A stretch of DNA of 64,000 bases from Caulochytrium protostelioides (taxonomy: Eukaryota > Chytridiomycota > Caulochytriomycetes > Caulochytriales > Caulochytriaceae), in NCBI GenBank assembly GCA_003615045.1, contig ML014187.1, forward strand, positions 21,351 through 85,350, read 5' to 3'. Position numbers and translations under genes: made by a program. This document shows positions 35,443 to 44,248 of the stretch, one piece after another. How positions within the stretch are numbered: position 1 is the first letter of the stretch; the number at the start of each line of letters is the position of its first letter. A model generated the notes under the pieces. It saw nothing but the letters and a program-made list of their open reading frames with translations. It did not search any database and was not told where the DNA came from.

Positions 35443-37206
35443 ATGACTCAAAAGGAGTCCTTGCGGTCGCGCCTCAAGGCGCTGCAGCAGGAGGTCCAGC
35501 ATCTGAAGGCACAGAACCAGCATCTGAAGGCCAAAGTCGCTGACGCTTCCTCCTCACTGTCGCCGCCACCACCGCTCCTTGCGGCCGCCGACGCCGATGC
35601 CACTCAGCCAGGAGCCGAGATCAAAGAATCAAAAGTGCAACTGGAAGCCCATGATGCGTCTGTCACTGTGAATGAGGGTGATGTTGCGTCCAGCCCAAAG
35701 AACGATAGCAACGCTGCTGCAGAGGCTCCGTCCTCATCGCAGGCGACAGAGGTTGTTAATGCTGTTGAGCCGGCGAACGCTGTCGATGCGATCGAGCAGG
35801 GAGCTGAACTGGCCAAGCGAGACACTGAACAGACCAAGCAGGCAGAAGCGCTGGCTGCTATACAGGCGCAGCTAGAGGAAGCGCATCATGATCTGGCGCG
35901 TCTGCGCACCGAACGTGACAAGCAGGTCGCCGAAGCTTACCGCTTGGGCCAGCAGGAGATCCAAGTCAAGCTGGATGCCGCGGAGCGGCGCCTCGCCGAG
36001 CAGGACCGCGCGTACGAGGCCCGCAAGCGCGATCTTTCGGATCAGCTCGAGACAGCGCGCACGACGCTCGCGACGATGACCGCGGAGCGCGACCAAAAGG
36101 CCAAGAAACTCACTAAAACGGCGGCGGAGCTGAAGCGATACGTAGACGAAGCCGAAGTCATGAAAGCGAGTTTCGAGTTTCTGCAGGAGCAGCTGGTCAA
36201 GCACCAGCAGGCCCCGGCCGGGCAAGCCGACGCGGCGTCCTGGCAGGAAGATTCATCGATGAGCCACGACGAGCTCAGCGTCGCAAGCGATGCGGTCCCC
36301 AAACACCCGTTGGGTGAAATATCGTCCAGCGAGGCGCCGTCGAGCGATAAGCCGTCGAGCGGGGCACCGACGAGCCAGAATGTCATGCCGCATCCGCATG
36401 AGTCGGCCATGACGGTTCAGCACGCATCGACCGAGACGCTGCTGGAAGATGCAAAGCCAGCAACAACGCCTTCGGTGGACAAGATGATGTCGGAGTATGA
36501 AACACAGATCGTAGCCCTGCAGGCGCAGTGCGCTCAGCATGAAGCGACTCTGCGTGTCGTTGCAGAAGAGTTGGCACAAGCGCGCACCGATGCCAGCGCC
36601 ACGACGGCTGATCTTCAGGCTCAGCTGGACGACGCGACGCGACGCGAGTTGGAGGCCTGCCACGAGCATCAGGTCTTGCTGGATCAGATTCAGCAGCTCG
36701 ATGCCATGTATCGCAAAGCCACCGAGGAGAAGCACGATGTCGAGAAAGCGGTGGTTGCGCGCGAGCGCCGCGACTATGAAGCGTTGTTGACGGAGACGGA
36801 TGTCTCGGGAAAACTGCTGCTCGCACTCGTGGATGCCATGCTGCTGCCCAAGCAGCGCGCCGCCCTGCCGCAGGGCGATGTCCTGCGCCGTGCCGAGACA
36901 CCGAAAGATGCGCTTGTCATTCGGTACCTGCAGGACGATGCCTGGTGGTCGCCCTCCGACGTTGCCACCTGCCAGACCGGCACTTGCGGCAAGGCATTTG
37001 GCCTGTTCACGCGACGTCATCACTGCCGCTGCTGTGGCGGTCTGTTCTGTCAGACTTGCACCGCGTATGAGATGCCCTTAAACTGGCGGACCCGTACGCT
37101 GGACCCGCGATTTCCGAGCGTCAGGGTGTGTGGTGCATGCCATAACTCGCCTGCACGGCATCCCGACCATCCGTCGCATCTTGCGGATGACGCTGTGTTT
37201 ACGTAA
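35443..37206 (+). CDS. Coiled-coil protein with C-terminal FYVE zinc finger
   Basis: The 587-aa product starts at MTQKESLRSRLKALQQEVQH, where a heptad-rich coiled coil begins at once. Further coiled-coil stretches occupy about 130-270 (EALAAIQAQLEEAHHDLARL and following) and 340-470, separated by acidic/Ser-rich linkers. The C-terminal FYVE domain (about 500-572) has DDAWWSPSDVATCQTGTC, the basic RRHHCRCCGGLFC motif that binds PtdIns3P, and the closing VRVCGACH; eight Cys/His zinc ligands can be counted. FYVE proteins with long coiled coils (EEA1, rabenosyn-type) tether early endosomes. The exact orthologue is not clear. The final segment after the FYVE is short and His/Pro-rich. No intron is needed. 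Confidence 0.87.
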   Translation: MTQKESLRSRLKALQQEVQHLKAQNQHLKAKVADASSSLSPPPPLLAAADADATQPGAEIKESKVQLEAHDASVTVNEGDVASSPKNDSNAAAEAPSSSQATEVVNAVEPANAVDAIEQGAELAKRDTEQTKQAEALAAIQAQLEEAHHDLARLRTERDKQVAEAYRLGQQEIQVKLDAAERRLAEQDRAYEARKRDLSDQLETARTTLATMTAERDQKAKKLTKTAAELKRYVDEAEVMKASFEFLQEQLVKHQQAPAGQADAASWQEDSSMSHDELSVASDAVPKHPLGEISSSEAPSSDKPSSGAPTSQNVMPHPHESAMTVQHASTETLLEDAKPATTPSVDKMMSEYETQIVALQAQCAQHEATLRVVAEELAQARTDASATTADLQAQLDDATRRELEACHEHQVLLDQIQQLDAMYRKATEEKHDVEKAVVARERRDYEALLTETDVSGKLLLALVDAMLLPKQRAALPQGDVLRRAETPKDALVIRYLQDDAWWSPSDVATCQTGTCGKAFGLFTRRHHCRCCGGLFCQTCTAYEMPLNWRTRTLDPRFPSVRVCGACHNSPARHPDHPSHLADDAVFT

Positions 37207-37993
37207 TTACATATTCACATCCTCTGCGTTCACAACATCTAAAAGAAGCATCCCATTTAATCGGTAGACGGAGATGGAGATACAGACATCGAGCCGGAGT
37301 TGGAGTCGGGGATAGCAACAGCGACAGGCGTTACGGGCACGATTGGCGCAGCAAACCACGCGGCACCGCCCCGAATATGATGCATGCGCATCGACCCCTG
37401 CAATCTCCGCAAAAGACAACATTTGCCTGGCGGGGGTCAACGAATCCCGCGTGCAGCTGTCGTTGCCAAGTAAATCACAACGGTCGAACGGTCGGGGGGT
37501 CCGGATTGACCCGACCCGGCGGCGATCCGCGAGTGCCCCTCCCTGTCAGGAACCCCGCTCGGACGGTCAACTTGGACCTCCGCCGTGGGCGGTTGGTTTG
37601 CACTTGGTTCCGCTTTCTGGATGAAAGATCGGCAAGCCGGAAATGGGTCCGGCGTGGATGCCGCCGAGACGGGGATAACAGGGAACACTCGATTGGGCTG
37701 ACACCGCGCATCGCGAGCAGGAAAGGATCGTGCATCGAGTTACTCCCCAGACGAGATGATGATATGACGATCGGCATGTTCTATGCAGACGCAGAAACGT
37801 CGATGCCATAGACAGGCCCTGTGACGTGATTCATACTGCACGATCCTGGCTCGATTTGTGGAGAAAGGCAGCGATTCGACCTGCTAGGTCGTATTCTCCC
37901 TTCCCCTGGGTGTCACCTGGCCGTGTGTCCCAACCAGCGGCCCATGACCGCCCCCTCCCGGAGTGTCGCCGAAACTCCGATACCGCTCATACG
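37207..37993. other. Intergenic, FYVE 3' end and LRRC9 promoter
   Basis: The spacer is 0.79 kb, with an AT-rich 3' UTR-like start followed by unstructured GC-rich sequence. The LRRC9 frame is open from 37826, but that extension lacks conservation. I see no other element. Confidence 0.5.
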
Positions 37994-40900
37994 ATGTCGC
38001 TGCTGGAATCCCAAATCGCCCGGATGGCCTCCGAGCTGCCGATCCCGATTGAAGAACTATTCCGCGCGGACGCATCGGCCGGTCAGGAAGATGTAACGGC
38101 CTCATCGACGCGTCCTGAAGACTGCGCGCAGCGGATTGCCGAACGCAAGATCCTCTTCCGCGCCAACGAGACGATCCGCAGCATCTGCCACCACAACAAC
38201 ATCGGCGTCGAGGCCTTCTGCGCGGAGCATCCCGCGGTGTGCCGTCTCGAGCTCTGTCACTTCAGCCTGCCCACGGCGTCTTTGAGCGGCATCGATGCGT
38301 TCAGCCGCATCACCGAACTCGTGATCTTGGTGCAGGATATCACCGATCTGCGACCGCTCGGCGCGTGCGTGGAACTGCGCCGCCTGCATGTCTGCGAAAC
38401 GAAAGTCACACACATCACAGGCCTTGAGAACCTGGTCAAGCTCCAGCATTTGTTTCTCTACGGCAACTGCATCAGCAAGATCGAGGGATTGACGACTCTC
38501 GTCGCATTGGAAGAGCTCTGGCTGAACGATAACCGCATCGCCGTCATCGAAGGACTCGAGACCCTCAAATCGCTGCGTTATGTTCAGCTGAGTGATAACC
38601 GTATCACGACCGTGGGGCGAGGCCTCATAGCGAATCAATCCCTCGAATACGTCGGTCTCGCGGGGAACTTGCTCTCGAGTCTGCGCGAGATCACTCAGTT
38701 CACGCAACTGCCTAAGCTGAAGCACCTCGTGTTGCAAGATGTCAACTACCGTCCGAGTCAGATTTCGGTGTTGCTCAACTACCAGATCCACACCATCTTT
38801 AACTTACCGCAACTCGAGCATTTGGATAGCATCAAGATCACTCGGGAAAGCCGTAAGCTGATCGAATCCACGCTGTCCAAGAAACGGCTCTTTTACAACA
38901 TGCGGATCCGGACCGCTCAACGAAACCAACACATTCTCGCGCGGTACAATGCGCAGCGCCACTTGTCGGCGACCGCATCGACTCGGGCCCAGCTCGCAGT
39001 GCTCTATGCCAGCTTGACCTGCTTACCCGCAGATAGCGTGGAGGTGCGTCATCAGCTGGATGCGCTGATCGAGCAGCGTCTGGCGCTGATGGTCCGCCAC
39101 GAAGCATTCCGTGACACGGTCAACCGCCGGCTGGTAACCCTGGGCCAGTTTGCGTTGAAAGAGCTGATGCTGGAAATCGAATCAGGCGGCAATGTCCGGG
39201 TTCAGCTGCTTGCGGCCCATCATGAAGGCTACCAAGCCTGCGCGAAGCTGCTCCAGAGCTGCCCTGCTTTTTATGACCCCGCCGTGACGCCAACCGCCTT
39301 GCCGGTGATACATCGGGTCTCCAAGATTCACCACCGCTTCGTCAAGTCCCAGCTCGATGCGGCCCTCAGTGGGGCGGAAGGACCCGAGCTGGTCCCTCGC
39401 CACGTGTTTGCCATCGCCCGTTGTCCGGATGCCGAATCGCCGAGCGACGAGCCCGAAACCGCGCCCGAGCAGCTTTATGGCGCGCTGGAGTTCGCCGTCC
39501 TGCATCCCACGTTCCAAGTACGTAGTGAAATCACCAGTGATATGTTCCCCATTGCAGGATCGCGCTACTACCTCATCGTCTCGCGGTGCTATGCGCGCGA
39601 CGGCCAAGCGACGACCCTGTCGCATGACGCCATCGGCTCGTTTATTATGGACTATATGGTCGAGGTATATGTCCCGTACCCGGGCCAGGTGCAACCAGAC
39701 GTGAATCAACTGAGCCGAATTTCTCTGCTGGACCCTGTATTCCCCTCGGTGCCCTTCCTCGAAGACGTCGCGAGTCCGCATGATGATGCCCCCATCGACA
39801 TGCATGAGCTCTTGCAGTGCTTGACGCAGGACCATCCGGCACTCGAAGCTCTGCAGAGCACCGCCGAAATGATCGTTCCGATGGCCCAGATGCTGTTTGA
39901 TCAGTCGGAACTGCTCTGCCGGCATGGCGCCATGCCGAATGCCACCACCGAGAATGCGCCTCCTGAACCGGCCTCGTGGCCAATGATTCTGGCCATGCAC
40001 CAGAACCCCATGAACAACTGTTTTCTGACGCCCGCTTCTCCGCTTGATCACGCCAACAACTTGGCCAACCCGAATCTCATCACCCGCCTAGAGCTGGGCG
40101 GCTGTGGTCTCACAAACTTGGACTTGTTTCCGCCGTCTATGCCATCCTTACGGCATCTCGGACTCGCGCGCAACCGGCTGAGTGCTGTGGATGAATTGAT
40201 GCGATACCCACTACTGACGCATGCTGATCTGCAGCTCAACCGGCTGACTTCGATCGATGTCCTCGGCGATCATCCGCATCTTTCGCGCCTCAGCATTGAT
40301 GAAAATGTCGTTTCCGAGGTCTGTCGGCTTCCCCCCTCGCTCAAGTTTCTCTCCGCACGCAGCAACGGCCTGTCCGCCATTCGGCTCGGGCATCCGGCTA
40401 ATGCGCTTTCAGAGCTCTATCTGGGCGACAATGCCTTCAACAACTTCAGCGACGTGCTTCCCTGGAAATCGTGGCCTCGCCTGGTCATTCTCGATCTGGC
40501 AGAAAACGACGTCATAACGTTGCCCAACTATCGCTTCTTTTTGATCTTCCATCTCGTAACCCTCAAAGTGCTGGACGGCTTGACCATTAGCCGCTCTGAG
40601 CAAGAGTCGGGCCAAGAGCTCTTTAAGGGCCGCCTGACAATTGAACTCCTCGAGCAGAAGCTGGCGTCGATGGACGGACCCACCACCCAATTGAATCTGT
40701 CGAATCAGCAGTTCCGTGAGATCGAGTGCTTCAAGGCCGCCGCGTGGGTCGATCTCGCCCCATTGTGGGGCAGCCTGCGGTCGCTCACCCTGGACAACAA
40801 TCAGCTCACCCACCTCTCGGGCTTGGTCGCATTAACGGGACTACGATCGCTGTCGGTGCGGTGTAACCGTATCACAAAGCTGTTTCCCTGTCCTTCGCGT

Positions 40901-42349
40901 CGTGGGGATCCGCTTGCAGGATCGAAGCCATCTTTGCGAAATGGCAGCAGCGGTGCCGCATCGCTTGCTCGTCCCTCGACTGGCACCCCCCGTGCGAAAT
41001 CGCCTACGAATAGCGATCCGAACCTCTGCTCGGATGAATCATACGACGCACAGCAGTGGAATCAGAAAGTTGCGCGGTTTGCCGAAACGATCGAAGAACT
41101 GCACCTCGACGGAAATATGCTGAGCACCTTGCAAGATATGAGTCCCTCCTTGTTCACACGACTTCGGATTTTGCGGCTCGAGCGGAACCGGATCACGGTG
41201 CTAGATGCCTCGTTAAGCAAAATGGCATTGCTAGTGGAACTCGATTTGAACTACAACAAAATCCGCACCATTCATCCCTCGTCTCTCTCTTCCTTGCGAA
41301 ACCTGCTGACGCTTCTGCTCAAAGGCAACTGCATCAAAACCATCGAACCACTGGAAAACCTGGCATCGCTGGCGACGCTCGACCTTGCCGAGAACCGAAT
41401 CGGAGACATGTTGCAGATCGAGAAGCTGCAACTCAGCGGACTCACCCGCATCTGGGTCGTCAAAAACCCCGTCTGGCGGACCAAGTCCTTCCGCTATCGG
41501 CTGATACACCACTTCCCGCAACTCACGATGATTGACGGAAAGGATATTACTATGGAAGAACGCCAGCGCAGCGAGATCTTTATGGCGGAACAGACGCGAA
41601 GCTTTTCCATTCACCCCCAGGACACGATAGAAGCTTCTGGGCTGTCGATGATCACGATGGACGCCAGCCAGGGGGGTATGGGCAGCCTGCCGCGCACCGC
41701 GGCGAAGCCGCAACGTGAGGAGTCGCCGGGCGTGTCGATCTGGAGCGTCAACAGCACGCCGCCCGCTGTCATGTCCGCGAACCCCAACGTGGCACTCGGC
41801 GTCCAGACGCTTTCGTTTAGTGCGCTCGCGGCCCTCAGTCGCCCGGCCAACAACGCCCGCAATGCTAGCTACCGCCCCCCACATACGGGGATGACCAGCC
41901 ATGTCGACTTTGGCGCCGCCTCGGTCCAGAACGAGCCGCTGCTGTCGATGTATCAGAAGCAGCAGATTCTCCTGCTCCAGCAACAGCAACAGCAGCACAT
42001 GCACGTGGCGTCAAGCAGCACGCGGCTCGGATATTCCGGCGGTATGATGGCCGCCAGCGGCAGCGGTAGCGGCAGTGGCAGCGGCCGGATGCATGGCTCG
42101 CGCGAAGGGCTGGCGGAGACGAGTGCCAGCAACGGCAACCTGTATACTCCGAACCTCTCTCAAGCTGTGAAGGGCCATACGAAAGCTCTGCCCTTAGGAA
42201 GTCGCCGTCGCGCTGGGAGTATTCCCAGCATGCCAGCAGCCGGTAAGCTGTGGAATGCGGCAGCCCCGAGTCCCCTCCCGAGCACGCCGCTCAATACGTG
42301 GGTCAATCCTTATTATCAGTCGAATGCGCACTATAGTCGAGACCGATGA
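37994..42349 (+). CDS. LRRC9: LRRC9-like large leucine-rich-repeat protein (ciliary)
   Basis: The single-exon product is 1451 aa, almost the same length as human LRRC9 (about 1453). The N-terminal block follows LRRC9 closely: ETIRSICHHNNIGVEAF, then SDS22-type repeats such as LHVCETKVTHITGLENLVKL, LFLYGNCISKIEGLTTL, LWLNDNRIAVIEGLETLKSL and VQLSDNRITTVGRGL. After these come the LRRC9-specific VLLNYQIHTIFNLPQLEHLD and KRLFYNMRIRTAQRN segments. A long helical/mixed middle (about 310-720) includes SRYYLIVSRCYA and DYMVEVYVPYPG, equivalent to the LRRC9 spacer ('PEYVVEFEY'). A second repeat array (about 770-1200) ends with an LRR cap (VKNPVWRTKSFRYRLIHHFP). The tail is Gln/Ser/Gly-rich. LRRC9 is linked to motile cilia; its molecular role is not established. 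Confidence 0.85.
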   Translation: MSLLESQIARMASELPIPIEELFRADASAGQEDVTASSTRPEDCAQRIAERKILFRANETIRSICHHNNIGVEAFCAEHPAVCRLELCHFSLPTASLSGIDAFSRITELVILVQDITDLRPLGACVELRRLHVCETKVTHITGLENLVKLQHLFLYGNCISKIEGLTTLVALEELWLNDNRIAVIEGLETLKSLRYVQLSDNRITTVGRGLIANQSLEYVGLAGNLLSSLREITQFTQLPKLKHLVLQDVNYRPSQISVLLNYQIHTIFNLPQLEHLDSIKITRESRKLIESTLSKKRLFYNMRIRTAQRNQHILARYNAQRHLSATASTRAQLAVLYASLTCLPADSVEVRHQLDALIEQRLALMVRHEAFRDTVNRRLVTLGQFALKELMLEIESGGNVRVQLLAAHHEGYQACAKLLQSCPAFYDPAVTPTALPVIHRVSKIHHRFVKSQLDAALSGAEGPELVPRHVFAIARCPDAESPSDEPETAPEQLYGALEFAVLHPTFQVRSEITSDMFPIAGSRYYLIVSRCYARDGQATTLSHDAIGSFIMDYMVEVYVPYPGQVQPDVNQLSRISLLDPVFPSVPFLEDVASPHDDAPIDMHELLQCLTQDHPALEALQSTAEMIVPMAQMLFDQSELLCRHGAMPNATTENAPPEPASWPMILAMHQNPMNNCFLTPASPLDHANNLANPNLITRLELGGCGLTNLDLFPPSMPSLRHLGLARNRLSAVDELMRYPLLTHADLQLNRLTSIDVLGDHPHLSRLSIDENVVSEVCRLPPSLKFLSARSNGLSAIRLGHPANALSELYLGDNAFNNFSDVLPWKSWPRLVILDLAENDVITLPNYRFFLIFHLVTLKVLDGLTISRSEQESGQELFKGRLTIELLEQKLASMDGPTTQLNLSNQQFREIECFKAAAWVDLAPLWGSLRSLTLDNNQLTHLSGLVALTGLRSLSVRCNRITKLFPCPSRRGDPLAGSKPSLRNGSSGAASLARPSTGTPRAKSPTNSDPNLCSDESYDAQQWNQKVARFAETIEELHLDGNMLSTLQDMSPSLFTRLRILRLERNRITVLDASLSKMALLVELDLNYNKIRTIHPSSLSSLRNLLTLLLKGNCIKTIEPLENLASLATLDLAENRIGDMLQIEKLQLSGLTRIWVVKNPVWRTKSFRYRLIHHFPQLTMIDGKDITMEERQRSEIFMAEQTRSFSIHPQDTIEASGLSMITMDASQGGMGSLPRTAAKPQREESPGVSIWSVNSTPPAVMSANPNVALGVQTLSFSALAALSRPANNARNASYRPPHTGMTSHVDFGAASVQNEPLLSMYQKQQILLLQQQQQQHMHVASSSTRLGYSGGMMAASGSGSGSGSGRMHGSREGLAETSASNGNLYTPNLSQAVKGHTKALPLGSRRRAGSIPSMPAAGKLWNAAAPSPLPSTPLNTWVNPYYQSNAHYSRDR

Positions 42350-42376
42350 ATATATACATATATAATCTAGTTATGA

Positions 42377-42890
42377 TCAGCTTGCCTTTGTGGGCGCGGC
42401 AGATTTGGCTTTGGCGGCTTCCGCCTTGAGTTGATCTAAGCGCGCGCGCTGTCTGGACAACTCCTCCTCTCGCTGTCGCATGCTCATTTTATGGGCTTGT
42501 TGGCCAGGTTTGTGATACAGGACAATGAGGTACCGGCCCATAATATTGAATCCACTCAACCCGTCCAGTGCGCTTCGAGCATCGTAGACATCTTCATACA
42601 CGACGAATCCGGTACCTTTCGTCGAGCTCGAGTTGCCTATCCGGATCTGGCGAATCGCGCCGTACTTGCCAAAGAGGTCATATAAGTCTTCGCTTGTGGC
42701 CTGGAACGGAAGATTGCGGACAAAAAGAATCCGGTTCGCCTCGTTCGGGCGCATAGCTGGATAGTCAGAAGCGCAAAAACAAGAGAGACAAGCTTTGTGA
42801 GAATCACCCATTTAAGAATCGGCGACAGGCCAGGTTCTGCCATCCGTCGAGAGCCATGTGCTTACCCCCAGATGATCGGGATGGTGGCAT
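42377..42890 (-). CDS. SF3B6: Splicing factor SF3B6 (p14/SF3B14a), SF3b complex
   Basis: There are two exons, 42890-42866 (25 nt) and 42756-42377. The intron (42757-42865, 109 bp) has donor GTAAGC and acceptor CCAG, phase 1. The product is 134 aa (human 125). The tiny first exon encodes MPPSRSSG, and the junction gives AMRPNEANRILFVRNLP, matching human 'RLPPEVNRILYIRNLP'. One RRM (about 17-95) has RNP2 ILFVRNL and RNP1 GTGFVVYED, and also IFxIFGKYGxIRQIRIG and GFNIMGRYLIVLYH, all diagnostic of p14. SF3B6 contacts the branch-point adenosine within U2 snRNP. The C-terminal tail is Lys/Ala-rich. The 3' end lies 27 bp from the convergent LRRC9 stop. Confidence 0.93.
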
Positions 42891-43554
42891 CGCGCCGTGT
42901 GAAATCTATCATAAGAGTGTGCCACTGCAGCAGAGGCCGCGGCCGAATTTGGTTTAATTAACAAGCGAGGGTGTTGCGAGACGAGGATCGACCGCGAAAC
43001 AAGGAAAGAAGGACGGTACGAGAGGGCGAACGGTGCTGCTCAGAGGGATGGGTATCACTATTGCTACGAATGAATCAGCATCAAAGTCTGTTTGGGAAGG
43101 ATCCGGCTGTCACAACATTCGCCATCGTTCACGTGGTCGTCGGCCGATTCGAGCCCTCATGGTGGCGGCGTAAGCGAAGAACCGCGCCGTGCGGACTGGC
43201 CCAGCGTCGAACCTTTTACGTCTCGCCCCGGCTGGGGTGCCGTGCACGCGGGGCAGCCAGCCCTTTCGGCTCAATGGTGGGGCAGCGATGATCCTCTCAA
43301 AGTGATGATCCTCTCAAAGTCAATCGTATCTCTTGCCCGATACGATGATGTATGGCTCAGTGAATGGATCAGTGGTATGCATTGGCCTTGAAGCGATCGA
43401 GGTTCCATTTGTTCTGAAAGGCCCCGATAGCAATAACGCGTCATCAGTTGATTCTCTCTTTCTGTGCACCCGTGACATCCATCATCACATTCTCCGCATC
43501 ATCCGGCCCATCTTTTTTTATCAGACCCACCACCCCCGTCTTTGACTACACGCC
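42891..43554. other. Divergent promoter of SF3B6 and MAPEG genes, with 17-bp duplication
   Basis: The 0.66-kb spacer carries an exact 17-bp tandem duplication (GATGATCCTCTCAAAGT, 43287-43303 and 43304-43320) and a T-run just before the MAPEG gene. No ORF is supported. Confidence 0.55.
43287..43320. repeat. Exact 17-bp tandem duplication
   Basis: GATGATCCTCTCAAAGT occurs twice with no spacer, about 235 bp upstream of the MAPEG-protein ATG. Confidence 0.9.
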
Positions 43555-44040
43555 ATGCTGTTCGAATCGATGGTCTCGTCCACCACGGACTACTCACTTT
43601 ACATGATTCCTGCCCTCTGGGTGGTGTGGATGGCGCCACAGGTCGCGCGTGCGGTGCTGACCTCACGCTTCACCCAACAGTACTCGAGCGCGCAGCCGCG
43701 CGTCGAGAACGATCCGGCCCTGCTCCGCGGCAAAGTTACTCAGTCGCAGTACAACCTCCTCGTCCGCCTGAAGAGCGCCCACGAGAATTCACTCGAGTTT
43801 ATGGTGCTCGCGATGCCTGTGCTGCTCATGCAGCACCTCCCGATGGCCGGCACAACCATCGTGAGCCGTAACGATTTCGCGGCATCGATAGTCGCGCTGC
43901 GCGCCGCCTATGTCGTGATCTACGCCACACAGTTCGCCGCCGGACTCGCCAAGTTGCGCTCGGTCGCATGGATGGGCGGGATCTTCATTCTGGTCCGCAC
44001 CGCGATCCGCGTAGCTGGTGATATCTCCCGGAAAGCCTAA
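43555..44040 (+). CDS. MAPEG-family membrane protein
   Basis: The 161-aa product is the right size for MAPEG (membrane-associated proteins in eicosanoid and glutathione metabolism). Four hydrophobic segments can be placed at about 13-32, 78-96, 107-128 and 138-153. The segment LKSAHENSLEFMVLAMPVLL corresponds to the family core (R/K..xAxxNxxExxPxF), with Asn and Glu kept. LRAAYVVIYA and LAKLRSVAWMGG match the later 'aR.aY...Y' and 'lRs..w..g' positions. Members include microsomal glutathione S-transferases, but many fungal ones have no assigned substrate. The start ATG follows a short T-rich leader. The 3' end converges on GCP2 with a 208-bp gap. Confidence 0.8.
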   Translation: MLFESMVSSTTDYSLYMIPALWVVWMAPQVARAVLTSRFTQQYSSAQPRVENDPALLRGKVTQSQYNLLVRLKSAHENSLEFMVLAMPVLLMQHLPMAGTTIVSRNDFAASIVALRAAYVVIYATQFAAGLAKLRSVAWMGGIFILVRTAIRVAGDISRKA

Positions 44041-44248
44041 ACATATGAGCGGCTGATCAGCTGGCTGATGGCTCGGCGAAGGACACGTGGCTTCGACCTG
44101 TCCATACGTTGACGCGCATCCGGATTGGACGCGCGGATGGATTTTATTTCATAATTGAATCAAGTCTCATGATAGTCATCATGATCAGCGCGCTGAGGTG
44201 TCGTTAGGGCACGGCAACCGTGTTTCTCTTATGGATGCCCAGAACCAC

